Shown: piece after piece, positions 6,959 through 14,532 of the stretch
How positions within the stretch are numbered: the first letter of the stretch is position 1
Layout: the number at the start of each line of letters is the position of its first letter
Assembly: GCA_900766575.1 (NCBI GenBank)
Contig: CAAFVW010000130.1
Coordinates: 1 to 28,506 of the forward strand
DNA length: 28,506 bases
Reading direction: 5' to 3'
DNA from: Lachnospiraceae bacterium
GTDB lineage: Bacteria > Bacillota > Clostridia > Lachnospirales > Lachnospiraceae
Made by a program: the position numbers and the translations under genes
The notes under the pieces: model-generated
Databases searched by the model: none
What the model was told of the DNA's origin: nothing
What the model saw: only the letters and a program-made list of their open reading frames with translations

Positions 6959-8242
6959 ATGATACTGATACATGATGGTTATATGATCGATCCCAAGTCG
7001 GGAAAAGAAGGTAATTACGATATTCTGATCAAGGACGGCAGAATCGTAAAAATTGCGGACAAGATTGATCTTCCGGCGAAAAATGCAGGAGACGGCAAAA
7101 TAACACAGATCAATGCAGAGGGGCTTTTGGTGGCCCCCGGATTGGTGGATGTGCATGTGCATTTCCGGGACCCCGGTTTTACGGCGAAGGAAGATATCAA
7201 TACCGGTGCGGCGGCAGCGGCAAAAGGCGGTGTGACCACGGTGGTACTGATGGCGAACACAAAGCCCACGGTGGACAGTGAGGAAACACTGCATTATATT
7301 CTGGATAAGGGAGCGAAGACAGGGATTCATGTGACTACCTGTGCTAACGTGACCATGGGGATGCAGGGAAAGCAGCTTACAGATATGAAAAAGCTGGCGG
7401 CGGCAGGAGCCGTGGGATTTACAGATGACGGAGTTCCTCTGCTCTCTGCAGAACTGGTACGCCGGGCCATGGAGCTTTCCGCAGAACTGGATATGCCCAT
7501 CAGTTTCCATGAGGAAGATCCGAAATATATTGAAAATAACGGTGTAAACCGGGGAAAGGCCAGCGAATATTATGGTATTGGCGGCTCTTCCAGAGAGGCG
7601 GAGATCGCACTGGTAGAGCGGGATCTGAAGCTGGCTGAGGAGACCGGAGCCTGTATTGATATTCAGCATATCAGCAGTAAAGAAGCAGTGGAACTGGTGC
7701 GTCAGGCGAAAAAGAAATGTTCCAATATCCATGCGGAAGCTACTCCGCATCATTTCACGTTGACCGAGGATGCGGTCATCAAATACGGTACGCTTGCGAA
7801 GATGAATCCTCCTTTACGGGAAGAAGCGGACAGGCAGGCAGTGATCCGGGGACTGGTGGACGGCACGATTGATATGATCGCTACGGATCATGCGCCGCAT
7901 ACCGCAGAGGAAAAGGCAAAGCCCCTCACGGAAGCCCCCAGCGGTATCACCGGACTGGAGACCTCTCTGGCCCTGGGTATCACGGAGCTGGTAGATGCAG
8001 GGTATCTTACCATGAAACAGCTGCTTCGTCTCATGAGTACGAATCCGGCGGCAATGTATCATCTGGATGCCGGGTATCTGGCGGAAGGCGGTCCGGCGGA
8101 TGTGATCCTGGTGGATACGGCAGCGGATTTTATGCCGGGACAGTACGCTTCCAAGGCATCCAATACACCGTTTACCGGCTGGAAGTTAAAGGGTGAAGTG
8201 AAGACGACCATCTGCAATGGACAGATCGTATATCAGGCATAA
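6959..8242 (+). CDS. pyrC: Dihydroorotase
   Basis: This 427-residue class I dihydroorotase catalyses the reversible cyclisation of N-carbamoyl-aspartate to dihydroorotate in pyrimidine synthesis. Metal ligands are visible in DVHVHFRDPG (H66, H68); later motifs are DIQHISS, EATPHHF, NPPLRE and the catalytic Asp region IATDHAPHT. The start ATG at 6959 has CGGAGG 5 nt upstream; a longer in-frame reading upstream is not needed by the family. It is the first gene of a pyrC-pyrK-pyrD run, 15 bp before pyrK. I found no PyrR-type attenuator in front. Confidence 0.96.
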   Translation: MILIHDGYMIDPKSGKEGNYDILIKDGRIVKIADKIDLPAKNAGDGKITQINAEGLLVAPGLVDVHVHFRDPGFTAKEDINTGAAAAAKGGVTTVVLMANTKPTVDSEETLHYILDKGAKTGIHVTTCANVTMGMQGKQLTDMKKLAAAGAVGFTDDGVPLLSAELVRRAMELSAELDMPISFHEEDPKYIENNGVNRGKASEYYGIGGSSREAEIALVERDLKLAEETGACIDIQHISSKEAVELVRQAKKKCSNIHAEATPHHFTLTEDAVIKYGTLAKMNPPLREEADRQAVIRGLVDGTIDMIATDHAPHTAEEKAKPLTEAPSGITGLETSLALGITELVDAGYLTMKQLLRLMSTNPAAMYHLDAGYLAEGGPADVILVDTAADFMPGQYASKASNTPFTGWKLKGEVKTTICNGQIVYQA

Positions 8243-8257
8243 GGAGAAAGAGGAAAG

Positions 8258-9034
8258 ATGAAACAAAAACAGACAGCAACCGTGCTTTCTCAGAAAGAGA
8301 TCGCACCCAGAATTTATGATATGTGGATCGCTACAGATCTGGCAGCACAGGCGAAGGCCGGTCAGTTCATCGGTGTGTATCCCAGGGACCGGAGCACTCT
8401 GCTTCCCCGTCCTATCAGTATCTGTCAGGTGAGTGATGGGAAAGACGCTTTGCGCATCGTGTATCGTATTGCGGGACAGGGAACCGCAGAATTTTCTTCC
8501 TATCAGAAGGGAGACAGCGTGGAAATTCTGGGAATCCTGGGGAATGGATTTCCCATAGAGGAAGCGGAAGGTAAGAAAGTATTTCTCATGGGCGGCGGCA
8601 TCGGTATTCCTCCCATGTTGGAGCTTGCAAGAGAGCTTCCGGTATCCGCCGACAAACAGATCATTGTGGGATATCGCGATAACCAGTTGTTCTTAAAAGA
8701 GGATCTGGCAGAGAATGGAACCGTATATATTGCTACCGAGGATGGCAGTGTCGGCACGAAAGGCAATGTCATGAATGCCATTGAGGCAAATGCTTTGCAG
8801 GCAGACGTGATTTTCGCCTGCGGTCCGATGCCCATGCTTCGTGCCATCAAAAAATATGCCGAAGAAAAAGGAATCAAAGCCTATATTTCCCTGGAAGAGC
8901 ATATGGCCTGCGGTGTAGGCGCCTGCCTGGGCTGTGTGGTAAAGACAAAAGAAGTGGATCATCATTCTCATGTGCATAATGCAAGAATCTGCACCGATGG
9001 CCCCGTATTTGATGCCAAGGAGGTAGAAATCTGA
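8258..9034 (+). CDS. pyrK: Dihydroorotate dehydrogenase B electron transfer subunit
   Basis: This 258-residue iron-sulfur flavoprotein passes electrons from the type 1B dihydroorotate dehydrogenase to NAD+. The FAD-binding motif RPISICQ, the nucleotide-binding glycine motif MGGGIGIPPM and CGPMPML are in order. The C-terminal [2Fe-2S] ligands are the cysteines of EEHMACGVGACLGCVV plus the Cys of ARICTDGP. GGAGAAAGAGGAAAG precedes the ATG. Its stop overlaps the pyrD start (TGATG), so the two subunits are translationally coupled, as expected for a heterotetramer. Confidence 0.96.
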   Translation: MKQKQTATVLSQKEIAPRIYDMWIATDLAAQAKAGQFIGVYPRDRSTLLPRPISICQVSDGKDALRIVYRIAGQGTAEFSSYQKGDSVEILGILGNGFPIEEAEGKKVFLMGGGIGIPPMLELARELPVSADKQIIVGYRDNQLFLKEDLAENGTVYIATEDGSVGTKGNVMNAIEANALQADVIFACGPMPMLRAIKKYAEEKGIKAYISLEEHMACGVGACLGCVVKTKEVDHHSHVHNARICTDGPVFDAKEVEI

Positions 9035-9939
9035 TGAATACACAGACAACGATCGCAGGGGTTACATTCAAGAATCCCGTAATGACAGCTTCCGGAACCT
9101 TTGGCTCCGGTATGGAATATGAAGAATTCGTAGATTTGAACCGCCTGGGTGCGGTGGTGACCAAAGGTGTGGCAAACGTTCCCTGGCCCGGCAACCCGAC
9201 GCCCCGGGTGGCGGAGGTGTACGGCGGCATGCTCAATGCTATCGGATTGCAGAATCCCGGTATTGACGTATTCATGGAGAGAGACATTCCTTTCCTGAAA
9301 AAATATGATACGAAGATCATTGTAAATGTCTGCGGTAAAACCGTGGAAGACTATGTGGAAGTTGTGGAACGGCTGGGTGACGAACCTGCAGTCAGTATGT
9401 TGGAGATCAACGTGTCCTGCCCCAATGTCAAGGAGGGAGCGATTGCTTTCGGGCAGAAAGCGGATGCTCTGTACAATATTACCTCCGAGCTGAAAAAGCA
9501 TGCAAAGCAGCCCATCATTATGAAATTGAGCCCTAACGTAACGGATATTACGGAGATGGCGAAGGCAGCGGAGGCAGCAGGCGCAGATGCACTGTCCCTG
9601 ATCAATACGATCACCGGAATGAAGATCGATATTTATCGCAGAAAATTTGCCATTGCCAACAAGACTGGCGGCATGAGCGGCCCTGCCATCAAGCCCATCG
9701 CTGTCCGTATGGTATATCAGGCAGCGCAGGCAGTGCAGATTCCCATTATCGGTATGGGTGGTATTGCCACAGCAGAGGATGCGATAGAGTTTATTCTGGC
9801 AGGAGCCAGCGCGGTCAGCGTAGGAGCCATGAACTTTGTAGATCCTTATACTACGGTAAAAGTAGTGGAGGGCATTGAGGACTATATGCGTACATGGCAT
9901 GTGGAGAAGCTGACAGATCTGATCGGTGCGGTACAGTAA
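9034..9939 (+). CDS. pyrD: Dihydroorotate dehydrogenase (NAD+), catalytic subunit, class 1B
   Basis: This 301-residue FMN enzyme oxidises dihydroorotate to orotate. NPVMTASGTFGSG is the FMN-binding start of the barrel. The catalytic base is Cys129 in INVSCPNVKEG, the Cys (rather than Ser) that marks class 1 enzymes. The C-terminal phosphate-binding glycines lie in IGMGGI and AGASAVSVGAM. Class 1B is supported by the PyrK partner directly upstream. It overlaps pyrK by one base. A long open frame on the opposite strand is a codon-usage shadow. Confidence 0.96.
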   Translation: MNTQTTIAGVTFKNPVMTASGTFGSGMEYEEFVDLNRLGAVVTKGVANVPWPGNPTPRVAEVYGGMLNAIGLQNPGIDVFMERDIPFLKKYDTKIIVNVCGKTVEDYVEVVERLGDEPAVSMLEINVSCPNVKEGAIAFGQKADALYNITSELKKHAKQPIIMKLSPNVTDITEMAKAAEAAGADALSLINTITGMKIDIYRRKFAIANKTGGMSGPAIKPIAVRMVYQAAQAVQIPIIGMGGIATAEDAIEFILAGASAVSVGAMNFVDPYTTVKVVEGIEDYMRTWHVEKLTDLIGAVQ

Positions 9940-9974
9940 GGCGGCAGAGAACAGAATACGGTATAAGTACACGG

Positions 9975-10016
9975 AGACCTTCATATATATAGATATATCT
10001 GTATATATGGAGGTTT
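9975..10016 (+). promoter_or_regulatory. 42-nt palindrome enclosing the sipL Shine-Dalgarno
   Basis: Positions 9975-10016 pair with each other around a centre at 9995/9996, with no mismatch except three G-T (G-U in RNA) wobbles. The 5' arm holds CCTTC (9978-9982) and the 3' arm holds the sipL Shine-Dalgarno GGAGG (10009-10013). The middle is almost only A and T. In RNA this is a hairpin that would hide the ribosome binding site; in DNA it could be a cruciform or an operator. No U-tract follows, so it is not a normal terminator of the pyr genes. Confidence 0.7.
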
Positions 10017-10022
10017 GTTATT

Positions 10023-11603
10023 GTGGAGCTGATCAAGAGAAATATACATATGGACCGGGTAAAAAGGTCCACTGTCATGCAGTTTACCATGGAGGAGGAT
10101 CTGAATCTTCCGGAGGATAAGCCGGATATCAGTACCCTGAATCTGGAAAAAGGGGAGGTCATCGTCGAAGAGATCCGTCCCGGAACGGATGAGGTGACAG
10201 TACGGGGGAAACTCGGATATGCCATCCTGTATCACACACAGGAGACCGGAAGTAATCTGGTTCTTTTAAGCGGAGCACTGCCTTTTGAGGAAAAGATCCA
10301 TATGGAAGGAACACTTTCTTCGGATACTGTGGCTGTGGAAGGGTGCGTGGAGGATTTCACGGTAACTATGATCAATTCCCGGAAGCTGAATTTGCAGGCA
10401 CTGTTGCTCCTCTCTGCCCGGATCGAAGAAATCTATGATGAAGAACTTCCTGTGGGAATTCAGGGAGAAAGTGCGGGAAACGGCGTGGAATACCGGATCT
10501 CACCGATGGAAGTGACCCAGCTTGCTATTTGTAAAAATGATATTTTCCGTAAAAAAGAAGAGATTCCACTACCATCCAGTTATCCGAATATCTACCAGAT
10601 TCTCTGGAGCAATGTATCTCTCCGGGATGTGGAGTTCAAACCTCAGGAGGAAAAAATTTCCATACAGGGAGATATTCAGGTCTTTGTCCTCTATGAAGCA
10701 GAAGGAGAGGAACGGTCGATTCGTTCCTATGAGACAACAATACCGCTGGACGGTACGTTGGAATGCCAGGGATGCAGGGAGGAATTGCTGCCGGATATCC
10801 GCTATGTGATGGCCAGACAGGAGCATGGAGCGTCGGAGCTGACGATTCAGCCGGATCTGGATGGAGAAGAGAGAATCCTGGGTCTGGAATGTGTTCTGGA
10901 ATTAAATATCCGCCTTTATGAAGAGGAAGAAATTGATATTTTACGGGACATTTACGGAGTGACGAAAGAAGTGATCCCGGATACCCGAGATGCCGCCCTG
11001 CGGCAGCTGCTGGCGAGAATCACCGGGAAAACCAAGGTGACAGATCACCGTAAGACAGACATCGCTTCCCCGGTATTGCAGGTACTTCACAGCGAAGGAA
11101 GCGTGACGATCGACCGGCAGGAGATCACGGAGGAAGGAATCCACCTGCAGGGTAGTATTGATCTCACAGTGCTGTGTATCACGGAAAATGATGAGACTCC
11201 TTATGTAAGCACCAGAGAGCAGATCCCGTATGAATATACCCTGAATATACAGGGGGTAACGGCAGAGGATCAGGCAGAAGTGCACAGCGAGTTGGAGCAG
11301 CTCCAGGTGAATCTTCTGGAAGGGGAGGAAATGGATGTGAAGGCTGTACTTTCTTTCTCCACAACAGTGATGAAAAATATCCCGATGGAGGCCATCAAAC
11401 AGGTGACAGAGCAGGAGATCGACAGCAAGGTGCTAGCAGCGCTGCCCAGCGCGGTGATCTACATAGCGGCACCGGGGGATGATCTGTGGAGCATCGGCAG
11501 AAAATACCATATGCCGGTGATGACGGTACGGGAACTGAACGCCCTGGAGAGTGATGAACTGCGGCCGGGACAGAAGGTGCTGTTGGTGAAAGGAATGGCA
11601 TAA
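10023..11603 (+). CDS. sipL: SipL-type spore coat morphogenesis protein (SPOCS/DUF3794 plus LysM)
   Basis: This 526-residue protein probably links the spore coat to SpoIVA on the forespore surface, as SipL does in Clostridioides difficile. It starts at a GTG (10023) 9 nt after GGAGG, giving MELIKRNIHMDRVK, the usual N-terminus of this family. Repeated SPOCS/DUF3794-type beta domains fill most of the chain (one copy around VEFKPQEEKISIQGDIQVFV, another near EGIHLQGSIDLTVLCI). A LysM domain ends it (about 478-521: GDDLWSIGRKYHMPVMTVRE). Expression is expected in the mother cell during sporulation. Its ribosome binding site lies in a strong palindrome. A strong terminator follows. Confidence 0.9.
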   Translation: MELIKRNIHMDRVKRSTVMQFTMEEDLNLPEDKPDISTLNLEKGEVIVEEIRPGTDEVTVRGKLGYAILYHTQETGSNLVLLSGALPFEEKIHMEGTLSSDTVAVEGCVEDFTVTMINSRKLNLQALLLLSARIEEIYDEELPVGIQGESAGNGVEYRISPMEVTQLAICKNDIFRKKEEIPLPSSYPNIYQILWSNVSLRDVEFKPQEEKISIQGDIQVFVLYEAEGEERSIRSYETTIPLDGTLECQGCREELLPDIRYVMARQEHGASELTIQPDLDGEERILGLECVLELNIRLYEEEEIDILRDIYGVTKEVIPDTRDAALRQLLARITGKTKVTDHRKTDIASPVLQVLHSEGSVTIDRQEITEEGIHLQGSIDLTVLCITENDETPYVSTREQIPYEYTLNIQGVTAEDQAEVHSELEQLQVNLLEGEEMDVKAVLSFSTTVMKNIPMEAIKQVTEQEIDSKVLAALPSAVIYIAAPGDDLWSIGRKYHMPVMTVRELNALESDELRPGQKVLLVKGMA

Positions 11604-11657
11604 AAAAACCATGTTGTACACAGATGCGATAAAAGCATCCGGTACAACATGGTTTTT
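11603..11657. terminator. Bidirectional intrinsic terminator between sipL and the convergent gene
   Basis: CCATGTTGTAC (11609-11619) pairs with GTACAACATGG (11642-11652), and an inner stem GATGC/GCATC (11623-11627, 11635-11639) caps it. The outer flanks are AAAAAA on the left and TTTTTC on the right, so each strand reads as stem plus U-tract. It serves sipL (plus) and the minus-strand gene ending at 11685. Confidence 0.9.
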
Positions 11658-11684
11658 CTTTTGAAAGGCGTATCAATGACAGCC

Positions 11685-12302
11685 TTATTCTTTGGTGGTC
11701 AGTCCGGCATCCGCAGCCAACTTGTCGAATTTCTCCATAACGGCATCATAGGTCTTCTGGGAGATCTCGGGAAGAGAACCGCCCCAGGTTTTTTCTGCCT
11801 GTGCGTAACCTTTTTTGAAAGCCTCACGCATAGATTCGATCTTGTCCGGATCACCGCCGGTCAGGGCATTGGCGAACTGAATGATACGGTCAGAGGTCTG
11901 GTTGACACCCCAGTAACCGTCTTCCGCGATATCAGCCTGAGCCTGAGCTTTGGTAGCAGGATCTACCGTGTAGTTGCCGGAACGTAAGAAAGACCAGATA
12001 TCATTGGCATTGCCATAGGTGGTAGCCTGCTTTCCCATCATCTGTTCTACCAGAGAACGAAGCTGAGAGGTTCTGGCATCGGCGTCAGCCTTTAACTTGT
12101 TGATCAGATTGGTATCCGGCTTATAAGTTTTCTTGGTGGAAGAGGTATTGGTGTCGGTGTTGTGTTCGTAAATGACACCGGTATCTTCCGCAGTATTTGT
12201 GGTTTTGGTTTCCTCAGTGGAAGCTTTTTCCTTTGCTGCGTTTGTGCTCTGATAGCTGTAGGCTGCAGCGGCCTGGTTTGATGTAACTCCGTTTACGCTC
12301 AT
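11685..12302 (-). CDS. Unknown protein, probably of the motility regulon
   Basis: This 205-residue protein is not one I recognise with confidence. The ATG at 12302 sits behind AGAGGAAA. Residues 1-60 are low-complexity (Ala, Thr, Ser, Asn) with no signal peptide. Residues 65-205 look helical and conserved, with YGNANDIWSFLRSGNY, EDGYWGVNQTSDRIIQFA and WGGSLPEISQKTYDAVM. Tandem Trp/Gly motifs of this kind recall DUF5610-like proteins, but I cannot confirm this. The unstructured start without a signal peptide is compatible with export by the flagellar apparatus. A sigma-28-like promoter and a leader with GGA-loop hairpins upstream are why I place it in the motility regulon. It ends at a shared terminator with sipL. 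Confidence 0.75.
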   Translation of the reverse strand: MSVNGVTSNQAAAAYSYQSTNAAKEKASTEETKTTNTAEDTGVIYEHNTDTNTSSTKKTYKPDTNLINKLKADADARTSQLRSLVEQMMGKQATTYGNANDIWSFLRSGNYTVDPATKAQAQADIAEDGYWGVNQTSDRIIQFANALTGGDPDKIESMREAFKKGYAQAEKTWGGSLPEISQKTYDAVMEKFDKLAADAGLTTKE

Positions 12303-12394
12303 ATTTTCCTCTTTTCCGGTACGGTTCTGCCATCCGTACCTGTTGTCATCCTTGACTTTGCTAAATGATAACCCCCCTGGAGGTTTTGGTTTCA
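12303..12394 (-). ncRNA. Structured 5' leader with possible CsrA sites
   Basis: The predicted leader (about 90 nt, minus strand) can form three stems. The first is AACCTCC/GGGGGGTT (12370-12385). The second is GTCA-AGGA-TGAC (12345-12356), which puts GGA in a 4-nt loop. The third is GGTACGG/CCGTACC (12318-12340). The second stem reads TCAAGGATG, close to the CsrA consensus ACARGGAUG; the third contains ACGGATG. With the Shine-Dalgarno (GAGGAAA) this gives up to three GGA sites, the layout seen in CsrA-controlled flagellar mRNAs of Firmicutes. The assignment is inference. Confidence 0.4.
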
Positions 12395-12400
12395 CTTGAT

Positions 12401-12428
12401 ATATCGTCTCTGGAAAGTGGATACTTTA
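12401..12428 (-). promoter_or_regulatory. Sigma-28 (SigD/FliA)-like promoter
   Basis: On the minus strand TAAA (12425-12428) is followed after 16 bp by GACGATAT (12401-12408). The SigD/FliA consensus is TAAA, about 15 bp, GCCGATAT, so 7 of 8 bases of the -10 match and the spacer is one base long. It lies about 100 bp ahead of the start codon at 12302 and points at that gene. Confidence 0.55.
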
Positions 12429-12479
12429 GGTGATCTCGAGAAAAATAGTGGAAAAAATCTGTGAAAAAATCACACTCCA

Positions 12480-12508
12480 TTGACAAAATACGCAGGATTG
12501 TATAAAAT
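12480..12508 (+). promoter_or_regulatory. Sigma-A promoter of the ispE operon
   Basis: TTGACA (12480-12485) is followed by TATAAAAT, which offers TAAAAT at 12503-12508 with a 17-bp spacer (or TATAAA with 15 bp). It lies about 45 bp before the ispE start and is back to back with the sigma-28-like promoter on the other strand. Confidence 0.75.
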
Positions 12509-12520
12509 TAAGTACAATTA

Positions 12521-12530
12521 TTGTATACAA
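12521..12530. promoter_or_regulatory. GntR/FadR-type palindromic operator TTGTATACAA
   Basis: A perfect 10-bp palindrome TTGTATACAA sits just downstream of the predicted start of the ispE transcript. Operators of FadR-subfamily GntR regulators often have the form TNGTNNNACNA or TTGTATACAA. The operon encodes exactly such a regulator two genes on, so feedback control of the operon by its own product is likely. Inference from motif and context. Confidence 0.5.
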
Positions 12531-12551
12531 GCGATTTTATTGGAGATAAAA

Positions 12552-13412
12552 ATGAACGAATATCGGATAAAGGCATATGCCAAGATTAATCTGGGGCTGG
12601 ATGTGGTCAGAAGACTGGAAAACGGTTATCACGAGGTGAAGATGGTCATGCAGACCGTGGGAATCTATGATGTACTGGATTTCCAGAGGACAGCGGAAGG
12701 AATCTGTATTACTACGGATTCCGGGGAACTTCCCACAAATGAGGATAATCTGATCTACAAAGCGGCCAGACTCATGATGGAGACTTATCATATCAGTGAG
12801 GGTGTGAAGATTCATCTGGAGAAGCACATTCCCATTGCTGCGGGAATGGCTGGCGGCAGTACAGATGCAGCGGCTACCTTAAAAGGATTGAACAGACTGT
12901 TTGATCTCGGCTGCACCCTGAAGGAGCTGATGGAGCTGGGCGTGAAGATCGGAGCGGATGTACCTTACTGTGTCATGGGCGGTACAGCTCTGGCGGAGGG
13001 TATCGGCGAGAAACTGACTCCGCTGGCGCCGGCACCGGACTGCTATGTGCTGGTGGCTAAGCCTGATATCAATGTTTCGACCAAGTACGTCTACGAACAT
13101 CTGGATGCACAGGAGATCGTAAAACATCCCGATATCGACGGCATGGTGGAGGCTATTGCCGAGGAAAGCTTACAGGGGATTCTGGACCGGATGGAGAATG
13201 TGCTGGAGACAGTGACGGTGAGTGCTTATCCTGTGATTCAGACGATCAAGGATCGAATGAAGGAGCTGGGATCCATCAACAGTCTGATGAGCGGAAGCGG
13301 TCCTACGGTATTCGGTATTTTCGTGGAGAAGGATATGGCCCGCAGGGCCTATGATAAATTAGAGGAGGAACAGCTGACGAAGCAGATTTTCCTGACGGAA
13401 TTCTGTGAGTAA
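12552..13412 (+). CDS. ispE: 4-diphosphocytidyl-2-C-methyl-D-erythritol kinase
   Basis: This 286-residue GHMP-family kinase phosphorylates CDP-methylerythritol in the non-mevalonate isoprenoid pathway. KAYAKINLGLDV at the N-terminus binds substrate; the ATP-binding glycine motif is IPIAAGMAGGSTDAAA (93-108); the third GHMP motif is LMSGSGPTVFGIF. The ATG at 12552 has GGAGAT 5 nt upstream. It heads a run of plus-strand genes (ispE, GntR regulator, small membrane protein, murI, DUF1934) and is separated from the regulator by 15 bp. Confidence 0.96.
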   Translation: MNEYRIKAYAKINLGLDVVRRLENGYHEVKMVMQTVGIYDVLDFQRTAEGICITTDSGELPTNEDNLIYKAARLMMETYHISEGVKIHLEKHIPIAAGMAGGSTDAAATLKGLNRLFDLGCTLKELMELGVKIGADVPYCVMGGTALAEGIGEKLTPLAPAPDCYVLVAKPDINVSTKYVYEHLDAQEIVKHPDIDGMVEAIAEESLQGILDRMENVLETVTVSAYPVIQTIKDRMKELGSINSLMSGSGPTVFGIFVEKDMARRAYDKLEEEQLTKQIFLTEFCE

Positions 13413-13427
13413 TGCGAGTGTAGAGGT

Positions 13428-14114
13428 ATGCAGGATAATTTACAGGTGACAATGGATGAATTTCTGCCACTCAGAGATGTGGTATTCAATACTTTGCGAC
13501 AGGCCATTCTGACGGGGGAACTGAAGCCCGGAGAACGGCTGATGGAGATCCATCTTGCCAATAAGCTGGGAGTCAGCCGTACACCGATCCGGGAAGCGAT
13601 CCGTAAGCTGGAACTGGAAGGTCTGGTGACCATGATTCCCAGAAGAGGTGCGGAAGTGGCCCAGATCACGGAAAAGAGCATGAACGATGTCCTGGAAGTC
13701 CGTCGGGCAATGGACGCGCTCTGCGTAGAACTGGCCTGCGACCGGATCACTCCGGAGGAATTGCAGGATCTGAAGAAAGCCTGCGAAACGTTTGAAGCGG
13801 CAGTGAAGACCGGCGACATCAAACAGATCGCCCAGGCGGATGTGGCGCTTCACGACATTATCGTACAGGCTACGGGGAACCAGCGTCTGATCCAGCTGGT
13901 GAATAATCTGTCCGAGCAGATGTACCGGTATCGTTTTGAATATATTAAGGATTTCAGCCAGCATGACCGTCTGGTGGAGGAGCATAAGGTCATCTATGAA
14001 AGCATTGTGAAAAAAGATAAAGAAACGGCATCCAACATGGCCAAGATGCATATAGATAATCAGAAAAAAGCAATCATCCGTCAGATCCGTCTGGAGCGGG
14101 AGAAAAATAAATAG
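13428..14114 (+). CDS. GntR family regulator, FadR subfamily (FCD domain)
   Basis: This 228-residue protein has an N-terminal winged helix-turn-helix (LRQAILTGELKPGERLMEIH, then ANKLGVSRTPIREAIRKLEL) and a C-terminal all-helical FCD domain. Likely metal ligands are D138, H142, H186 and H208, in DVALHD, EEHKVIYE and MHIDNQ, so it may bind a small organic acid through a metal ion. The ATG at 13428 has AGAGG unusually close; another in-frame ATG 24 bp on is possible, but the longer start gives the usual N-terminus. It lies between ispE and murI, suggesting co-regulation of envelope and isoprenoid functions. The ligand is unknown. Confidence 0.9.
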   Translation: MQDNLQVTMDEFLPLRDVVFNTLRQAILTGELKPGERLMEIHLANKLGVSRTPIREAIRKLELEGLVTMIPRRGAEVAQITEKSMNDVLEVRRAMDALCVELACDRITPEELQDLKKACETFEAAVKTGDIKQIAQADVALHDIIVQATGNQRLIQLVNNLSEQMYRYRFEYIKDFSQHDRLVEEHKVIYESIVKKDKETASNMAKMHIDNQKKAIIRQIRLEREKNK

Positions 14115-14189
14115 CATTGAAAAAGTATAATCTGTCCAGAAAACGGCAATGATTTCCATTGAAGAAAAGAAATGGAAAGAGGACCGTTC

Positions 14190-14519
14190 ATGGATAGATT
14201 ATATGTTTATTATGATAAATATCGTAAGATGATCTCGGGGAAGAGAAGTTTACACCGGCTGCTGCAGGGATTTCAGATCATGACGGTAGTTCTCGCCTGT
14301 TACGGCTGGTGGGGAGTGATCTATCCGGAGCTGACGATGCTGCCCTCTACTTATGAAATTGTCTATGACGAGCAGGAGACAGAGGAGTCTGACACTGTAC
14401 AGACCGGTCCGGAAGTGGTAGAATGGAATTCCGACAGTCAGATTTACTGGAAGATTCTGGAGACAGATCCGGAGCAGATCCGGTTCAAGAGCAGATTGTT
14501 TGCGATGTTAAAAAAATAA
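14190..14519 (+). CDS. Small single-pass membrane protein of unknown function
   Basis: This 109-residue protein starts at 14190, 6 nt after AGAGGA; an ATG 18 bp earlier is less well placed. Basic residues (KYRKMISGKRSLHR) precede one hydrophobic segment (about 28-48, IMTVVLACYGWWGVIYPELT), followed by an acidic region facing outward by the positive-inside rule. I do not recognise a family. The 13-bp gap to murI suggests cotranscription and perhaps an envelope role. Confidence 0.75.
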   Translation: MDRLYVYYDKYRKMISGKRSLHRLLQGFQIMTVVLACYGWWGVIYPELTMLPSTYEIVYDEQETEESDTVQTGPEVVEWNSDSQIYWKILETDPEQIRFKSRLFAMLKK

Positions 14520-14532
14520 AAGGAGAATTCCC

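Noticed and set aside
6854..7753. 299-codon open frame on the minus strand over pyrC
   Set aside because: It is antisense to a well-defined dihydroorotase and shows no motif or start site; a codon-usage shadow.
8968..9984. 338-codon open frame on the minus strand over pyrD
   Set aside because: It lies entirely against clear pyrK and pyrD coding sequence, has no ribosome binding site and its product is a Cys/His/Arg-rich nonsense composition.
12303..12394. Cyclic di-GMP riboswitch in the leader of the motility-type gene
   Set aside because: The leader has stems and a GCAAAG-like segment, but the conserved GGGACGCAAAGCC core and the paired GAAA tetraloop of class I are missing, and class II features are absent.
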